Below, one piece after another: positions 45,340 through 53,678 of a stretch of 64,000 nucleotides of DNA. The notes beneath the pieces were generated by a model. That model had not been told where the DNA came from and searched no databases. It saw nothing but the letters and a program-made list of their open reading frames with translations. This DNA comes from Skermanella mucosa (GTDB taxonomy: Bacteria; Pseudomonadota; Alphaproteobacteria; Azospirillales; Azospirillaceae): the NCBI RefSeq assembly GCF_016765655.2, contig NZ_CP086109.1:243912-307911 (forward strand). The letters run 5' to 3'. The translations under genes were made by a program, and so were the position numbers. The stretch's first letter is position 1; each line of letters begins with the position of its first letter.

Positions 45340-45959
45340 CGGCGGCCCGGCTGGTCCAGAACTTCCGCGGCGTGCGGGCGCTGCTGGCCGTGGCAGACGC
45401 CGGCACGGTCGAGACGGTCGCGGGCACGCTCAAGAAGCTGGGCGCGGTCGTCTCGACCACGGCGCCGGACCTGCTGACGCCGGAAATGCCGGCCGGGTTC
45501 GACGTGCTGTTCCTGGACCTGGACACGGGCATCCCCGAAGGCTGCGCCTGGGCGAGGCTGGGGCAGGCGCCGCCGCTGCCGGTGATCGGCATCATCGGCG
45601 TCGAGGCGCCCAGCCAGCTGAAGGCGCTGCTCCAGCTCGGCGTCACCGCCCACCTGAGAAAACCCGTCCCCGGCGCCAGCGTCTATGCCGCCCTCTATCT
45701 CGGGATCAACGAGTTCAACCGCCGCCGCCAGGTCGAGGACCGTCTCGCCGCGGCCGAGGAGCGCCGGCGGGGCCGCCGGTTCGTCATCAAGGCGGTGCTC
45801 CAGGTCATGAACCAGCGCTCCGTCAACGACGACGAGGCGTTCCAGATCCTCCGGCGCGAGAGCATGAAGAAGCAGCTCAGCGTCGAGGCGTTCTCGGAAG
45901 AGATCATAAGAAAAACCCTCGAAGAGGGTATCGCGGGAGTGAATGCCGAAAGGGGTTGA
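45336..45959 (+). CDS. amiR: AmiR-like ANTAR antitermination protein
   Basis: RNA-binding regulator of 207 residues. The N-terminal half is a pseudo-receiver (VLFLDLDTGIPEG), probably not phosphorylated. A coiled-coil stretch NEFNRRRQVEDRLAAAEERRRG leads into the ANTAR domain KAVLQVMNQRSVNDDEAFQILRRESMKKQLSVEAFSEEII. ANTAR dimers bind paired hexaloop hairpins and prevent a terminator from forming. The likely target is the leader at 44091-44148. AmiC should hold AmiR inactive until ligand binds. ATGA overlap with amiC fixes the start at 45336. Confidence 0.88.
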   Translation: MTAARLVQNFRGVRALLAVADAGTVETVAGTLKKLGAVVSTTAPDLLTPEMPAGFDVLFLDLDTGIPEGCAWARLGQAPPLPVIGIIGVEAPSQLKALLQLGVTAHLRKPVPGASVYAALYLGINEFNRRRQVEDRLAAAEERRRGRRFVIKAVLQVMNQRSVNDDEAFQILRRESMKKQLSVEAFSEEIIRKTLEEGIAGVNAERG

Positions 45960-46007
45960 GACCCGAACGACCAAACAATCCAGAACACAGCGACAGGTGA
46001 GGTTGAC

Positions 46008-47246
46008 ATGTCTTGTCCGATCAGCGCGCGCTCCTTGGGCGCTTTCACCATTGCCGGCCTGGCATTCGCATCGACGGCGGCCCTGGCCCAGAGCCCGATC
46101 AAGATCGGGGTGCTGGAAGACCAGTCCGGCGAGTTCGCCGCCGCCACCCTGCCGAAGGTCCACGGCATCCAGCTCGCCACCGAGGAGATCAACAAGGCCG
46201 GCGGCATCGCCGGGCGCCCGATCGAGCTGGTGATCTACGACACCCAGTCCGACAATACGCGGTACCAGGAAATGATGCGCCGCGTGCTCCAGCGCGACAA
46301 GGTGGACGTGGTGTTCGCCGGCTTCTCCAGCGCGTCGCGCGAGGCCTACCGGCCGATCGTCAACCAGTTCAACGGCTTGGCCTTCTACAACAACCAGTAC
46401 GAGGGCGGCGTCTGCGACGCCAACATGATCGTGACCGGCGCGGTGCCGGAGCAGCAGTTCTCCACCCTGATCCCCTGGATGATGGAGAAGTACGGCAAGA
46501 AGGTCTACACGATCGCCGCCGACTATAATTTCGGCCAGATCTCGGCCGAATGGGTCCGCCAGATCGTCAAGGAGAACGGCGGCGAGATGGTCGGGGAGGA
46601 GTTCATCCCGCTCGGCGTCTCCCAGTTCTCCCAGACCATCCAGAACATCCAGCGGGTCAAGCCGGACATCCTGATGACCCTGCTGGTCGGCACCGCCCAG
46701 GCCTCCTATTACGAGCAGGCGGCGGCCGCCAACCTGCAGGTGCCGATGGGCAGCTCGGTCAATGTCGGCCAGGGCTACGAGCACAAGCGCTTCACCCCGC
46801 CCAGCCTCGCCAACATGCACGTGACGACCAACTATATCGAGGAGGTCGACACGCCGGAGAGCAAGGCCTTCGTCACGAAGTGGCGGGCCAAGTTCCCCAA
46901 CGAGCCCTACATCAACCAGGAGGCCGAGAACTCCTACCACGCCATATACCTGTACAAGCAGATGGTGGAGCGGGCCGGCTCGACCGATCGCGAGAAGATC
47001 CGCGGCGTGATCGCCCAGGGCGACGTCTGCGTCGACGCGCCGGAAGGCAAGGTCTGCATCGATCCCAAGAGCCAGCACGCCTCGCACACGATCTACCTGG
47101 CCCAGGTCGGCGCCGACCATTCCATCAGCTTCCCCAAGGTTTGGGACGACATCAAGCCGTACTGGCTGGGCGAGGCCGGCTGCGACCTGACCAAGTCCGA
47201 CCCGAGCGAGCAGTACACCCCGAGCAACCCGCCGCCGAAGGGCTGA
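46008..47246 (+). CDS. Amide/urea-type ABC transporter substrate-binding protein
   Basis: Periplasmic protein of 412 residues. Signal peptide ends AALA-QS. The mature protein (PIKIGVLEDQSGEFAAATLPKVHGIQLATEEINKAGGIAGRPIELVIYDTQSDN) belongs to the UrtA/FmdD branch (Peripla_BP_5), which binds urea and short amides. Several paired Cys are present (GGVCDANM, DVCVDAPEGKVCIDP). It starts 48 bp after amiR behind AGGTGAGG. Its relation to AmiC by family suggests that sensor and importer recognise the same ligand. A perfect hairpin separates it from the first permease. Confidence 0.9.
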   Translation: MSCPISARSLGAFTIAGLAFASTAALAQSPIKIGVLEDQSGEFAAATLPKVHGIQLATEEINKAGGIAGRPIELVIYDTQSDNTRYQEMMRRVLQRDKVDVVFAGFSSASREAYRPIVNQFNGLAFYNNQYEGGVCDANMIVTGAVPEQQFSTLIPWMMEKYGKKVYTIAADYNFGQISAEWVRQIVKENGGEMVGEEFIPLGVSQFSQTIQNIQRVKPDILMTLLVGTAQASYYEQAAAANLQVPMGSSVNVGQGYEHKRFTPPSLANMHVTTNYIEEVDTPESKAFVTKWRAKFPNEPYINQEAENSYHAIYLYKQMVERAGSTDREKIRGVIAQGDVCVDAPEGKVCIDPKSQHASHTIYLAQVGADHSISFPKVWDDIKPYWLGEAGCDLTKSDPSEQYTPSNPPPKG

Positions 47247-47255
47247 GCGATCGTT

Positions 47256-47283
47256 CCCCTCTCCCCCGCGCCGGGGAGAGGGG
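47256..47283. promoter_or_regulatory. Intercistronic hairpin after the binding-protein gene
   Basis: CCCCTCTCCCC pairs perfectly with GGGGAGAGGGG around CGCGCC, 10 bp after the stop. No T tract. It may reduce transcription of the permease genes or protect the binding-protein mRNA, so that binding protein is made in excess. Confidence 0.6.
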
Positions 47284-47317
47284 CCTTCGGTTTCGATGAT
47301 TCGGGGATCGGCGATTA

Positions 47318-48190
47318 ATGGAATTTCTCAGTGCGCTTTTCGCGTTCCTCTATCAGGCGGGGGATGCCTTCGCGTTCCTCGTCCTGGCGGCGTGCGGGCT
47401 GGCGATCATCTTCGGCATGATGGGCGTGATCAACCTCGCCCATGGCGAATTCATCATGTGCGGCGCCTACGTCACCGTCTTCGCGGTGCGGGCGGGGCTG
47501 CCGCTTCCGCTCGCGATCGCGTGCGGGTCCCTGGCGGCGGGGATCGTCGGCATCCTGCTGGAGCTGCTGGTGGTCCGGCATCTCTACAACCGGCCGCTGG
47601 ATACCATCGTGGCGACCTGGGGCATCAGCCTGATCGCGACGCAGGGCGTCCTGATCGTGCTCGGCTCGACCATGCGGGGCGTCGGCACGCCGCTGTCCAG
47701 CTTCACCTTCGGCGACTATTCCTATTCCCAGTACCGGCTGGTGCTGATGGCGGCGGCGGTGGCCGTCCTGGCCGTGCTGTACCTGATCTTCAACAAGACC
47801 CGGTTCGGCGTGCATGCCCGCGCCACCATCCAGGTGCCGCACATGGCGGAGGCGCTGGGCGTCAACACGCGGCTGATCTACTGCCTGACCTTCGGGCTGG
47901 GCGCGGCGCTGGCCGGCTTGACCGGCGGGCTCTACGCGCCGACCATGACCATGGTGCCGTCGATGGGGGCCACCTTCATCATGGAGGCTTTCGTGACCGT
48001 GGTGGTCGGGGGCGCCGACGTGTTCCTGGGCACGGCGCCGGCGGCGGCGGTCCTGGGCGTGATCAAGGCGGCCATGACCTCCTGGCAGGGCCAGCTGGCC
48101 GGGCAGATCAGCCTGCTGATCGCGGTCATCGTCGTGATCCGGGTGCTGCCCAGCGGAATCTCCGGCTGGCTGCTGAGGGAGCGCGGCTGA
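47318..48190 (+). CDS. Branched-chain/urea-type ABC permease (UrtB/LivH-like)
   Basis: Membrane permease of 290 residues, about eight hydrophobic segments. Typical LivH/UrtB marks are GLAIIFGMMGVINLAHGEFIMCGAY near the N-terminus, the conserved AHGE loop, and ATIQVPHMAEALGVNTRLIY, the ATPase-docking EAA loop. Together with the next gene product it forms the pore of the amide importer. Its last codon overlaps the following ATG (TGATG at 48188-48192). ATG 47318 was chosen; the ribosome-binding site is weak (GGGGATCGG). Confidence 0.9.
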   Translation: MEFLSALFAFLYQAGDAFAFLVLAACGLAIIFGMMGVINLAHGEFIMCGAYVTVFAVRAGLPLPLAIACGSLAAGIVGILLELLVVRHLYNRPLDTIVATWGISLIATQGVLIVLGSTMRGVGTPLSSFTFGDYSYSQYRLVLMAAAVAVLAVLYLIFNKTRFGVHARATIQVPHMAEALGVNTRLIYCLTFGLGAALAGLTGGLYAPTMTMVPSMGATFIMEAFVTVVVGGADVFLGTAPAAAVLGVIKAAMTSWQGQLAGQISLLIAVIVVIRVLPSGISGWLLRERG

Positions 48191-49233
48191 TGGCGCCGAA
48201 AAGCTTGAGGCTGCTGAACGGCCCGCAGACCCTGGGCCGCGGGCCGGCGTTCTGGGGCGGCTTCGTCCTGGCGGTGCTGGCGGCCGTGGCCTATCCCCTG
48301 TTCGCGGACGGCTGGACCGTCGGGAACACGGTCTATTTCTTCAACTGGATCTTCATGGCCCTGGGGCTCAGCCTGATCTGGGGCTATGGCGGGGCGCTGT
48401 CGTTCGGCCAGACCGCCTTCTTCGGGCTGGCTGGCTACGGCTACGGCGTCCTGACCCTGAACTTCGGCAGCGACTACGGCTTCACCCTGCTGGCGGTCGT
48501 GATCGCGGTGGCGCTGGCGGCCCTGTTCGCCGCGGTGCTGGGGTACTTCCTGTTCTTCGGCCGGATCAGCGGCGTGTTCCTGGGCATCGTGACGCTGTCG
48601 GTGACGCTGGTGTTCGAACGCTTCATGGCGCAGACGGCGGGGCCGGAATGGCGGATCGGGTCGGCCCGGCTCAACGGGTTCAACGGCATGACCGGGATGC
48701 CGCCGCTCACCATCCCGTGGTTCGGCGGCGACATCGTGCTGTTCCCCGACGTGCAGCTCTACTACGTGATCCTGGCGCTGCTGGTCGTGGTGTACCTGGG
48801 GCTTCGCATCCTGGTGAATTCCCGCTTCGGCAACGTGCTGGTGGCGATCCGGGAGAACCCGGAACGGGCGGAGATGCTGGGCTACGACATCCGCAAGTAC
48901 CAGCTGATCGCCTTCGTGATCGGCAGCAGCCTGGCCGGCCTGAGCGGCGTGCTTTACACCTCGTGGGGGCAGTACATCACGCCGTCCAGCATGGGCCTGA
49001 CCGCGGCGGCGCTGCCGGTGGTGTGGGTCGCGGTGGGCGGGCGGAGCGACCTGACCGCGACCCTGGTCGGCACCTTCGCCGTGCTCACCGTCTTCCAGAC
49101 CCTGACCATCTACGGCAGCCAGTACGCGTTGGTGGTGATGGGGGCGCTGCTGGTGGTCGTCGTGCTGTTCGCGCCCGAGGGGTTGATCCCCGGGATCGCC
49201 AACGTCTCCCGCCGCCTGGGGAGGAGCCGATGA
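48190..49233 (+). CDS. Branched-chain/urea-type ABC permease (UrtC/LivM-like)
   Basis: Second permease, 347 residues, nine to ten hydrophobic segments. Family marks: LSLIWGYGGALSFGQTAFFGLAGYGYG and AIRENPERAEMLGYDIRKYQLIAFVIGSSLAGLSGVLY, the EAA docking loop. The start at ATG 48190 overlaps the previous stop; the frame opens upstream at 47296 but only as a shadow of the first permease. Followed by ATG 49230, again overlapping. Part of the amide transporter. Confidence 0.9.
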   Translation: MAPKSLRLLNGPQTLGRGPAFWGGFVLAVLAAVAYPLFADGWTVGNTVYFFNWIFMALGLSLIWGYGGALSFGQTAFFGLAGYGYGVLTLNFGSDYGFTLLAVVIAVALAALFAAVLGYFLFFGRISGVFLGIVTLSVTLVFERFMAQTAGPEWRIGSARLNGFNGMTGMPPLTIPWFGGDIVLFPDVQLYYVILALLVVVYLGLRILVNSRFGNVLVAIRENPERAEMLGYDIRKYQLIAFVIGSSLAGLSGVLYTSWGQYITPSSMGLTAAALPVVWVAVGGRSDLTATLVGTFAVLTVFQTLTIYGSQYALVVMGALLVVVVLFAPEGLIPGIANVSRRLGRSR

Positions 49234-49961
49234 CGGCACTGCTCCGCACGGTGGACCTGAACAAGCGCTTCGGCGGGCTTCGGGTCACCGACAACGTCAA
49301 TTTCTCGCTCGACGAGGGGGAGGTCCACTGCCTGATCGGGCCGAACGGTGCCGGCAAGAGCACGCTGTTCCGCCTGTTCCTGGGCGAGCACATGCCGTCC
49401 AGCGGACGCATCCTCTATGCCGGGGAGGAGATCACGCACCTGAAGCCGTTCGAGCGGATCCGGAAGGGCATCAGCGTCAAGTTCCAGGTGCCCGGCATCT
49501 TCGCGAAGCTGAGCGTCCGGCAGAACCTGACGATCGCCCTCCAGCACCATCTGGAAGGCGCCTCGCTGGAGGAGGAGATCGCCCGGCTGCTGGAATTCCT
49601 GCGCCTGTCGGCCGAGGCCGACGTCCCGGCGGGAAGCCTCAGCCACGGCCAGAAGCAGTGGCTGGAGATCGGCATGGCGATCAGCCTGAAGCCGCGCCTG
49701 CTGCTGCTGGACGAGCCGACCGCCGGCATGTCGCCGGAGGAGACCTTCGAGACCGGCGAGATGGTCCGCGCGCTGAACGCCGGCGGCGTCACCGTGCTGG
49801 CGGTCGAGCACGACATGGCCTTCGTCCGCCAGATCGCCCGGCGGGTGACCGTGCTCCATTTCGGCCAGATCTTCGCCCAGGGCACGGTGGAGGAGATCAC
49901 CGCCAACGACGCCGTCGCCGAGATCTATTTTGGACACGCAGATCAGGATGGCCGATCATGA
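49230..49961 (+). CDS. ABC transporter ATPase (UrtD/LivG-like)
   Basis: ATP-binding subunit of 243 residues. Walker A is GPNGAGKST (near residue 36), signature loop LSHGQKQWLEIGMA, Walker B LLLLDEPTAGM, switch His in VEHDM. The LSHGQ form, in place of LSGGQ, is typical of the UrtD/LivG branch. It starts ATG 49230 (GGAGGAGCCG upstream) and overlaps the next ATPase by ATGA (49958-49961). It powers amide import as a heterodimer with the next protein. Confidence 0.92.
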   Translation: MTALLRTVDLNKRFGGLRVTDNVNFSLDEGEVHCLIGPNGAGKSTLFRLFLGEHMPSSGRILYAGEEITHLKPFERIRKGISVKFQVPGIFAKLSVRQNLTIALQHHLEGASLEEEIARLLEFLRLSAEADVPAGSLSHGQKQWLEIGMAISLKPRLLLLDEPTAGMSPEETFETGEMVRALNAGGVTVLAVEHDMAFVRQIARRVTVLHFGQIFAQGTVEEITANDAVAEIYFGHADQDGRS

Positions 49962-50686
49962 TCACTGACGGACGAGGCGACGGCTCCATGCTGGCCCTGT
50001 CCGGCCTGCGCGCCGGCTATGGCGGCAAGCCGGTGCTGCAAGGGGTCGAGCTGACGGTGGAGCGGGGCACCATCGCGGCGGTGATCGGACGCAACGGCGT
50101 CGGCAAATCGACCCTGATGAAGACGCTGATCGGGCTGCTGCCGGCGATGGACGGCACGGTCACCTTCGAGGGGCGGGACATGCGCGCCCTGAAGCCGCAC
50201 CAGCGGGCGCACCTGGGCATCGGCTACGTGCCGCAGGGGCGCGAGGTCTTCCCGCGCATGAGCGTGGAGGAGAACCTGAAGGTCGGGGAGATGATCCACG
50301 GCGGCCGGAAGACGGCGGACTACGACCGGATCTACGACTTCTTCCCGATCCTGAAGGAGCGCCGGAACCAGCGGGCCGGCACCCTGTCGGGCGGCCAGCA
50401 GCAGCAACTCGCCATCGGCAGGGTGCTGGTCGGCAGCCCGTCGCTGATCCTCCTGGACGAGCCGTCGGAGGGCATCCAGCCGAACATCGTCCAGGACATC
50501 GCGCGCATCGTCGTCGAGCTGAACCGCTCCATGGGCATCACCATCGTGTTCGTGGAGCAGAACCTGGAGATGATCCGGGCCATGGCCCGGCATTGCTACG
50601 TGATGGACAAGGGCCGGATCGTCACCGAAGTGGCGCCGGAGCAGTTGAACGACCGCGAGACGGTGCGCCGTTACCTCGCGGTCTGA
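49958..50686 (+). CDS. ABC transporter ATPase (UrtE/LivF-like)
   Basis: Second ATPase, 242 residues. Walker A GRNGVGKST, signature LSGGQQQQLAIGR, Walker B LILLDEPSEGIQPNIV, His in VEQNLE replaced by Gln as usual for the LivF/UrtE branch. YVPQGREVFPRMSVEENL is characteristic. ATG 49958 overlaps the previous stop; MLALSGL at 49988 is a possible alternative start with better similarity to typical N-termini. Last transporter gene; formamidase follows 39 bp later. Confidence 0.92.
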   Translation: MITDGRGDGSMLALSGLRAGYGGKPVLQGVELTVERGTIAAVIGRNGVGKSTLMKTLIGLLPAMDGTVTFEGRDMRALKPHQRAHLGIGYVPQGREVFPRMSVEENLKVGEMIHGGRKTADYDRIYDFFPILKERRNQRAGTLSGGQQQQLAIGRVLVGSPSLILLDEPSEGIQPNIVQDIARIVVELNRSMGITIVFVEQNLEMIRAMARHCYVMDKGRIVTEVAPEQLNDRETVRRYLAV

Positions 50687-50725
50687 AGTTCCAAACAGAA
50701 CACCAAACATGAAGGGGAACAAGAA

Positions 50726-51712
50726 ATGTCCTGGCTAGAGACATCCATCATGGCCAAGCGCGGCGTCGCCGGCGGCAAGGAAACGTCGCGCCAGAAAATC
50801 ACCATCGAGCAGCAGGGCAAGTTCCACTACGTCTACGGCCCCTACGCCGAGCCGGTGATCGAGGTCGAGCCCGGCGCCGTGGTCGAGGCCGAGACCCACG
50901 ACGCCTTCGAGGGCAAGATCAAGTCGGAGAGCGACGTGCCCTCCGAACTGCTGAACGTCCCCTACCTGAACCCGCAGACCGGCCCGGTCTACGTCAAGGG
51001 CGCCAAGAAGGGCGACTGCCTCGCGGTCTATATCCACTCGGTCAAGCCGCGCGGGCCGCAGCCGGTCGGCACCACCTGCCTGATCAAGGAGTTCGGCGGA
51101 CTGGTCGGCACCACCAGCACGGCGCTGCTGAACCAGCCGCTGCCGGAGAAGGTCAAGAAGGTCAATGTGGACGAGAACGGCGTCTACTGGAACGACCGCA
51201 TCACCCTGCCGTACGAGCCCTTCATCGGCACCATCGGCGTGTCGCCGGAGATCGAGGCGATCACCTCGCTCCAGCCGGACTATTACGGCGGCAACATGGA
51301 CCTGCCAGACGTGGCGCCCGGCTCGGTGATCTACCTGCCGGTCCAGACCGACGGCGCGCTGCTCTATGTCGGCGACTGCCACGCGATCCAGGGCGACGGC
51401 GAGCTGTGCGGCGTGGCGCTGGAGATCCCCTCGACCACGACGCTCCAGATCGACCTGATCAAGGACCACAGGATCGCGTGGCCGCAGCTCGAGACGGAAG
51501 ACATGTTCATGACCATCGGCAGCGCCCGCCCGCTGGAGGACGCCGCCCGCATCGCCTACCGCGAGCTGGTCCGCTGGTCGGCGGCCGAGTGGGGCATGGA
51601 CGAGCTGGAAGCCTATATGCTGATCACCCAATGCGCCAAGGTCCGGCTGGGCAACATGGTCGATCCGAAATACACGGTCGGCGCCTCGGTCGCGAAGAAG
51701 TACTTCAAGTAA
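50726..51712 (+). CDS. fmdA: Formamidase/acetamidase (FmdA/AmdA family)
   Basis: Amide hydrolase of 328 residues, converting formamide or acetamide to acid and ammonia. Family features: ETHDAFEGKIKSE near residue 55, NVPYLNPQTGPVYVKGAKKGDCLAVYI, GTIGVSPE, YGGNMDL and the metal-site region GDCHAIQGDGELCG. These match FmdA_AmdA proteins and are unrelated to amidase-signature or nitrilase-type amidases. It sits at the end of the amide sensor/importer operon, supplying the catabolic step. AAGGGGAACAAGAA precedes ATG 50726. Confidence 0.92.
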   Translation: MSWLETSIMAKRGVAGGKETSRQKITIEQQGKFHYVYGPYAEPVIEVEPGAVVEAETHDAFEGKIKSESDVPSELLNVPYLNPQTGPVYVKGAKKGDCLAVYIHSVKPRGPQPVGTTCLIKEFGGLVGTTSTALLNQPLPEKVKKVNVDENGVYWNDRITLPYEPFIGTIGVSPEIEAITSLQPDYYGGNMDLPDVAPGSVIYLPVQTDGALLYVGDCHAIQGDGELCGVALEIPSTTTLQIDLIKDHRIAWPQLETEDMFMTIGSARPLEDAARIAYRELVRWSAAEWGMDELEAYMLITQCAKVRLGNMVDPKYTVGASVAKKYFK

Positions 51713-51756
51713 GAAATCAACGAAGCAACGAGAACAGGCGAACGAGGAGGCTTCCG

Positions 51757-52518
51757 ATGGATCTGGGACTGAAGAGGCTTCGGGCCGTCGTGACCGGCGG
51801 CACCAAGGGGATCGGCCGCGCCATCGCGGAAACCCTGGCGGCCGAGGGCTCCGACGTGGCGATCTGCGCCCGCCACGCCGACGACGTGGAGCGGACGGTC
51901 GCGGCGCTCAAGGCCACGGGCGTGCGGGCGACCGGCCGGGCGGTGGACGTGGCCGACGGCCCGGGGCTGATGGCCTGGGTCGCCGACGTGGCGGCGGAGT
52001 TCGGCGGGATCGACATCGCCGTCTCCAACGTCAGCGCCCTCGCCATCGGCACCGACGACGAGAGCTGGAAGCGGGGGTTCGACGTGGACATGATGGGCAC
52101 CGTCCATCTGGTCAACGCCGCCATGCCGCACCTGGAGCGGAGCAAGGCGGCGTCGATCGTGACGATCTCCAGCGTGTCGGGCCGGGAGATCGACTTCGCG
52201 GCGGGACCGTACGGCGCCTTCAAGGCGGCGCTGATCCATTATACCCAGGGGTTGGCGTACCAGCTCGCCGGGAAGGGGATCCGCGCCAATTCGGTGTCGC
52301 CGGGCAACACTTATTTCGAGGGCGGCGTCTGGAACCAGATCAAGGACGGCAACCCCGACCTCTACGCCACCGCCCTGGCGCTCAACCCGACGGGACGGAT
52401 GGGAACGCCGCAGGAAATGGCGAACGCGACCGTCTTCCTGGCAAGCCCGGCGGCCAGCTTCATCACCGGGACCAATCTGGTTGTGGACGGCGCGCTGACC
52501 CGCGGCGTGCAGTTCTGA
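51757..52518 (+). CDS. SDR family oxidoreductase at the end of the amide operon
   Basis: Short-chain dehydrogenase of 253 residues. TGGTKGIG (residues 14-21) binds NAD(P); the catalytic set is Ser in TISSVSG and Tyr/Lys in YGAFK. The usual NNAG is replaced by SNVSA, as in an SDR subgroup acting on 3-oxoacyl-type or cyclic substrates. AACGAGGAGG precedes ATG 51757, 44 bp after fmdA, in the same direction; a strong terminator follows. What an SDR contributes to amide use is unclear; the natural amide might carry an alcohol group. Confidence 0.88.
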   Translation: MDLGLKRLRAVVTGGTKGIGRAIAETLAAEGSDVAICARHADDVERTVAALKATGVRATGRAVDVADGPGLMAWVADVAAEFGGIDIAVSNVSALAIGTDDESWKRGFDVDMMGTVHLVNAAMPHLERSKAASIVTISSVSGREIDFAAGPYGAFKAALIHYTQGLAYQLAGKGIRANSVSPGNTYFEGGVWNQIKDGNPDLYATALALNPTGRMGTPQEMANATVFLASPAASFITGTNLVVDGALTRGVQF

Positions 52519-52528
52519 GGTTTGTCGG

Positions 52529-52555
52529 CCAGGGTGCGCGGGGCGCGCACCCTGG
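52529..52555. terminator. Hairpin ending the amide operon
   Basis: CCAGGGTGCGCG pairs perfectly with CGCGCACCCTGG around GGG, 11 bp after the SDR stop. No clear T run, but stability and position suggest termination. Confidence 0.6.
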
Positions 52556-52661
52556 GAGTTCCGGGTATAGACCCGACGCGGGAAATCGGGTCACTTGAAT
52601 TGTCATCTCGGATGACACATGAGTCCGGTCCGTGCATCATGATCGCACAGGAGGATGGCTC

Positions 52662-52937
52662 ATGGACCCGACATGGCAGGCCGCCCAGGCGCGGCACAAG
52701 TTCTCGAAACTGGTGGACGCCGCCGTGGAGGGCGCTCCGCAGTTCATCCGCCGCCGCGACGGCCGCGAGGTCGTGCTGGTGTCGCGGGAGTATTTCGAGA
52801 GCACAAAGCCGAACCTGAAGAGCTATCTGCTCGATGCCGGATATGCGGAAGGGGAGGACGCCTTCGATACCGCCATGAGGGATATCCGCTCCGGCCCGCC
52901 TTTGTTCCCCTCTCGGGACATGGCGGCCAAGGATTGA
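52662..52937 (+). CDS. Phd/YefM-type antitoxin
   Basis: Antitoxin of 91 residues. The N-terminus WQAAQARHKFSKLVDAAVEGAPQFIRRRDGREVVLVSREYFE is a Phd/YefM DNA-binding domain; the acidic C-terminal part would wrap the toxin. ATG 52662 has ACAGGAGGATGG upstream; the frame opens ten codons earlier. It overlaps or nearly touches the PIN toxin gene, the usual order antitoxin then toxin with autoregulation by the complex. Confidence 0.88.
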   Translation: MDPTWQAAQARHKFSKLVDAAVEGAPQFIRRRDGREVVLVSREYFESTKPNLKSYLLDAGYAEGEDAFDTAMRDIRSGPPLFPSRDMAAKD

Positions 52938-52942
52938 GGAGG

Positions 52943-53428
52943 GTGTTCATCCTCGACACCGACATCATAAGCAACCTGCGCAGGAAGAGGCCGCATCCTT
53001 CCCTGGTACGGTGGATCGACGGCATCGGGTGGAATGAGATCGGCACGACCGCCTTTACCGTGATGGAGATTCAGATCGGCATCGAGCGGGCGAGACGCAC
53101 GGATCCCACGGTCGCGGACGCCGTCGTGCAATGGCTGGACGGGCTGATCTCCTCCGGGCAGCCGAAGGTGCTCAGCTTCGACCTGCATGCCGCCATGATC
53201 TATGGCCGCATGCACGAAACACCGGAGCTGCGGAACTTCCTGGCCGGCCCGAAGGGTGCAAGAAAGGCGAAGACCGGGGCCGATCTCGCCATCGCCGCGA
53301 TCGCGATCACCCAAGGGGCTGTCGTCGCCACCGGCAACGTCGCGGATTTCCTGGAGATCCACGCGCTTTTCCCGCTGCCCGGACTCTACAATCCGTTGAC
53401 TGGCATCTGGCATGTGACGCCGGGCTGA
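52943..53428 (+). CDS. vapC: VapC-type PIN-domain toxin
   Basis: RNase toxin of about 161 residues. PIN acidic residues are visible: DTD at the start (FILDTDIISNLRR), Glu in FTVMEIQIGIER, Asp in TGADLAIAAIAI and ATGNVADF. It should cleave a tRNA or mRNA when freed from its antitoxin. GTG 52943 has AAGGA nine bases upstream; TTG 52934, overlapping the antitoxin stop, is an alternative. Full-length and intact. Confidence 0.87.
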   Translation: MFILDTDIISNLRRKRPHPSLVRWIDGIGWNEIGTTAFTVMEIQIGIERARRTDPTVADAVVQWLDGLISSGQPKVLSFDLHAAMIYGRMHETPELRNFLAGPKGARKAKTGADLAIAAIAITQGAVVATGNVADFLEIHALFPLPGLYNPLTGIWHVTPG

Positions 53429-53540
53429 TGTTGTGCCATATGCCGAAGTAACCAGTCTTTGAATCAAAGACATTTATGGACTTTGATGGGGTTGGTATTC
53501 TGGAAATTTTTGATAATACCTATTGAGATACTTATCGAAC

Positions 53541-53678
53541 GTTATATGCGGCGAAGTTCATTTCAAGAAGAAATCAAAGAAGGGCACTGCAACACCTCAG
53601 GCCGACATCGAATTGATCAAGGCGCGCCTGAAGGATGCGGAGGAAGACTATCGTCGCCGTAAGGAGGAGACAGTATGA
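53541..53678 (+). pseudogene. HigB/RelE-type toxin, C-terminal remnant
   Basis: Reading in frame with the stop TGA at 53676-53678 gives FKKKSKKGTATPQADIELI then KARLKDAEEDYRRRKE, the characteristic C-terminus of HigB-like (Gp49) toxins. The stop overlaps the ATG of the antitoxin gene, the normal higBA arrangement. The catalytic N-terminal two thirds is absent: upstream sequence is AT-rich with stops. Confidence 0.6.
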
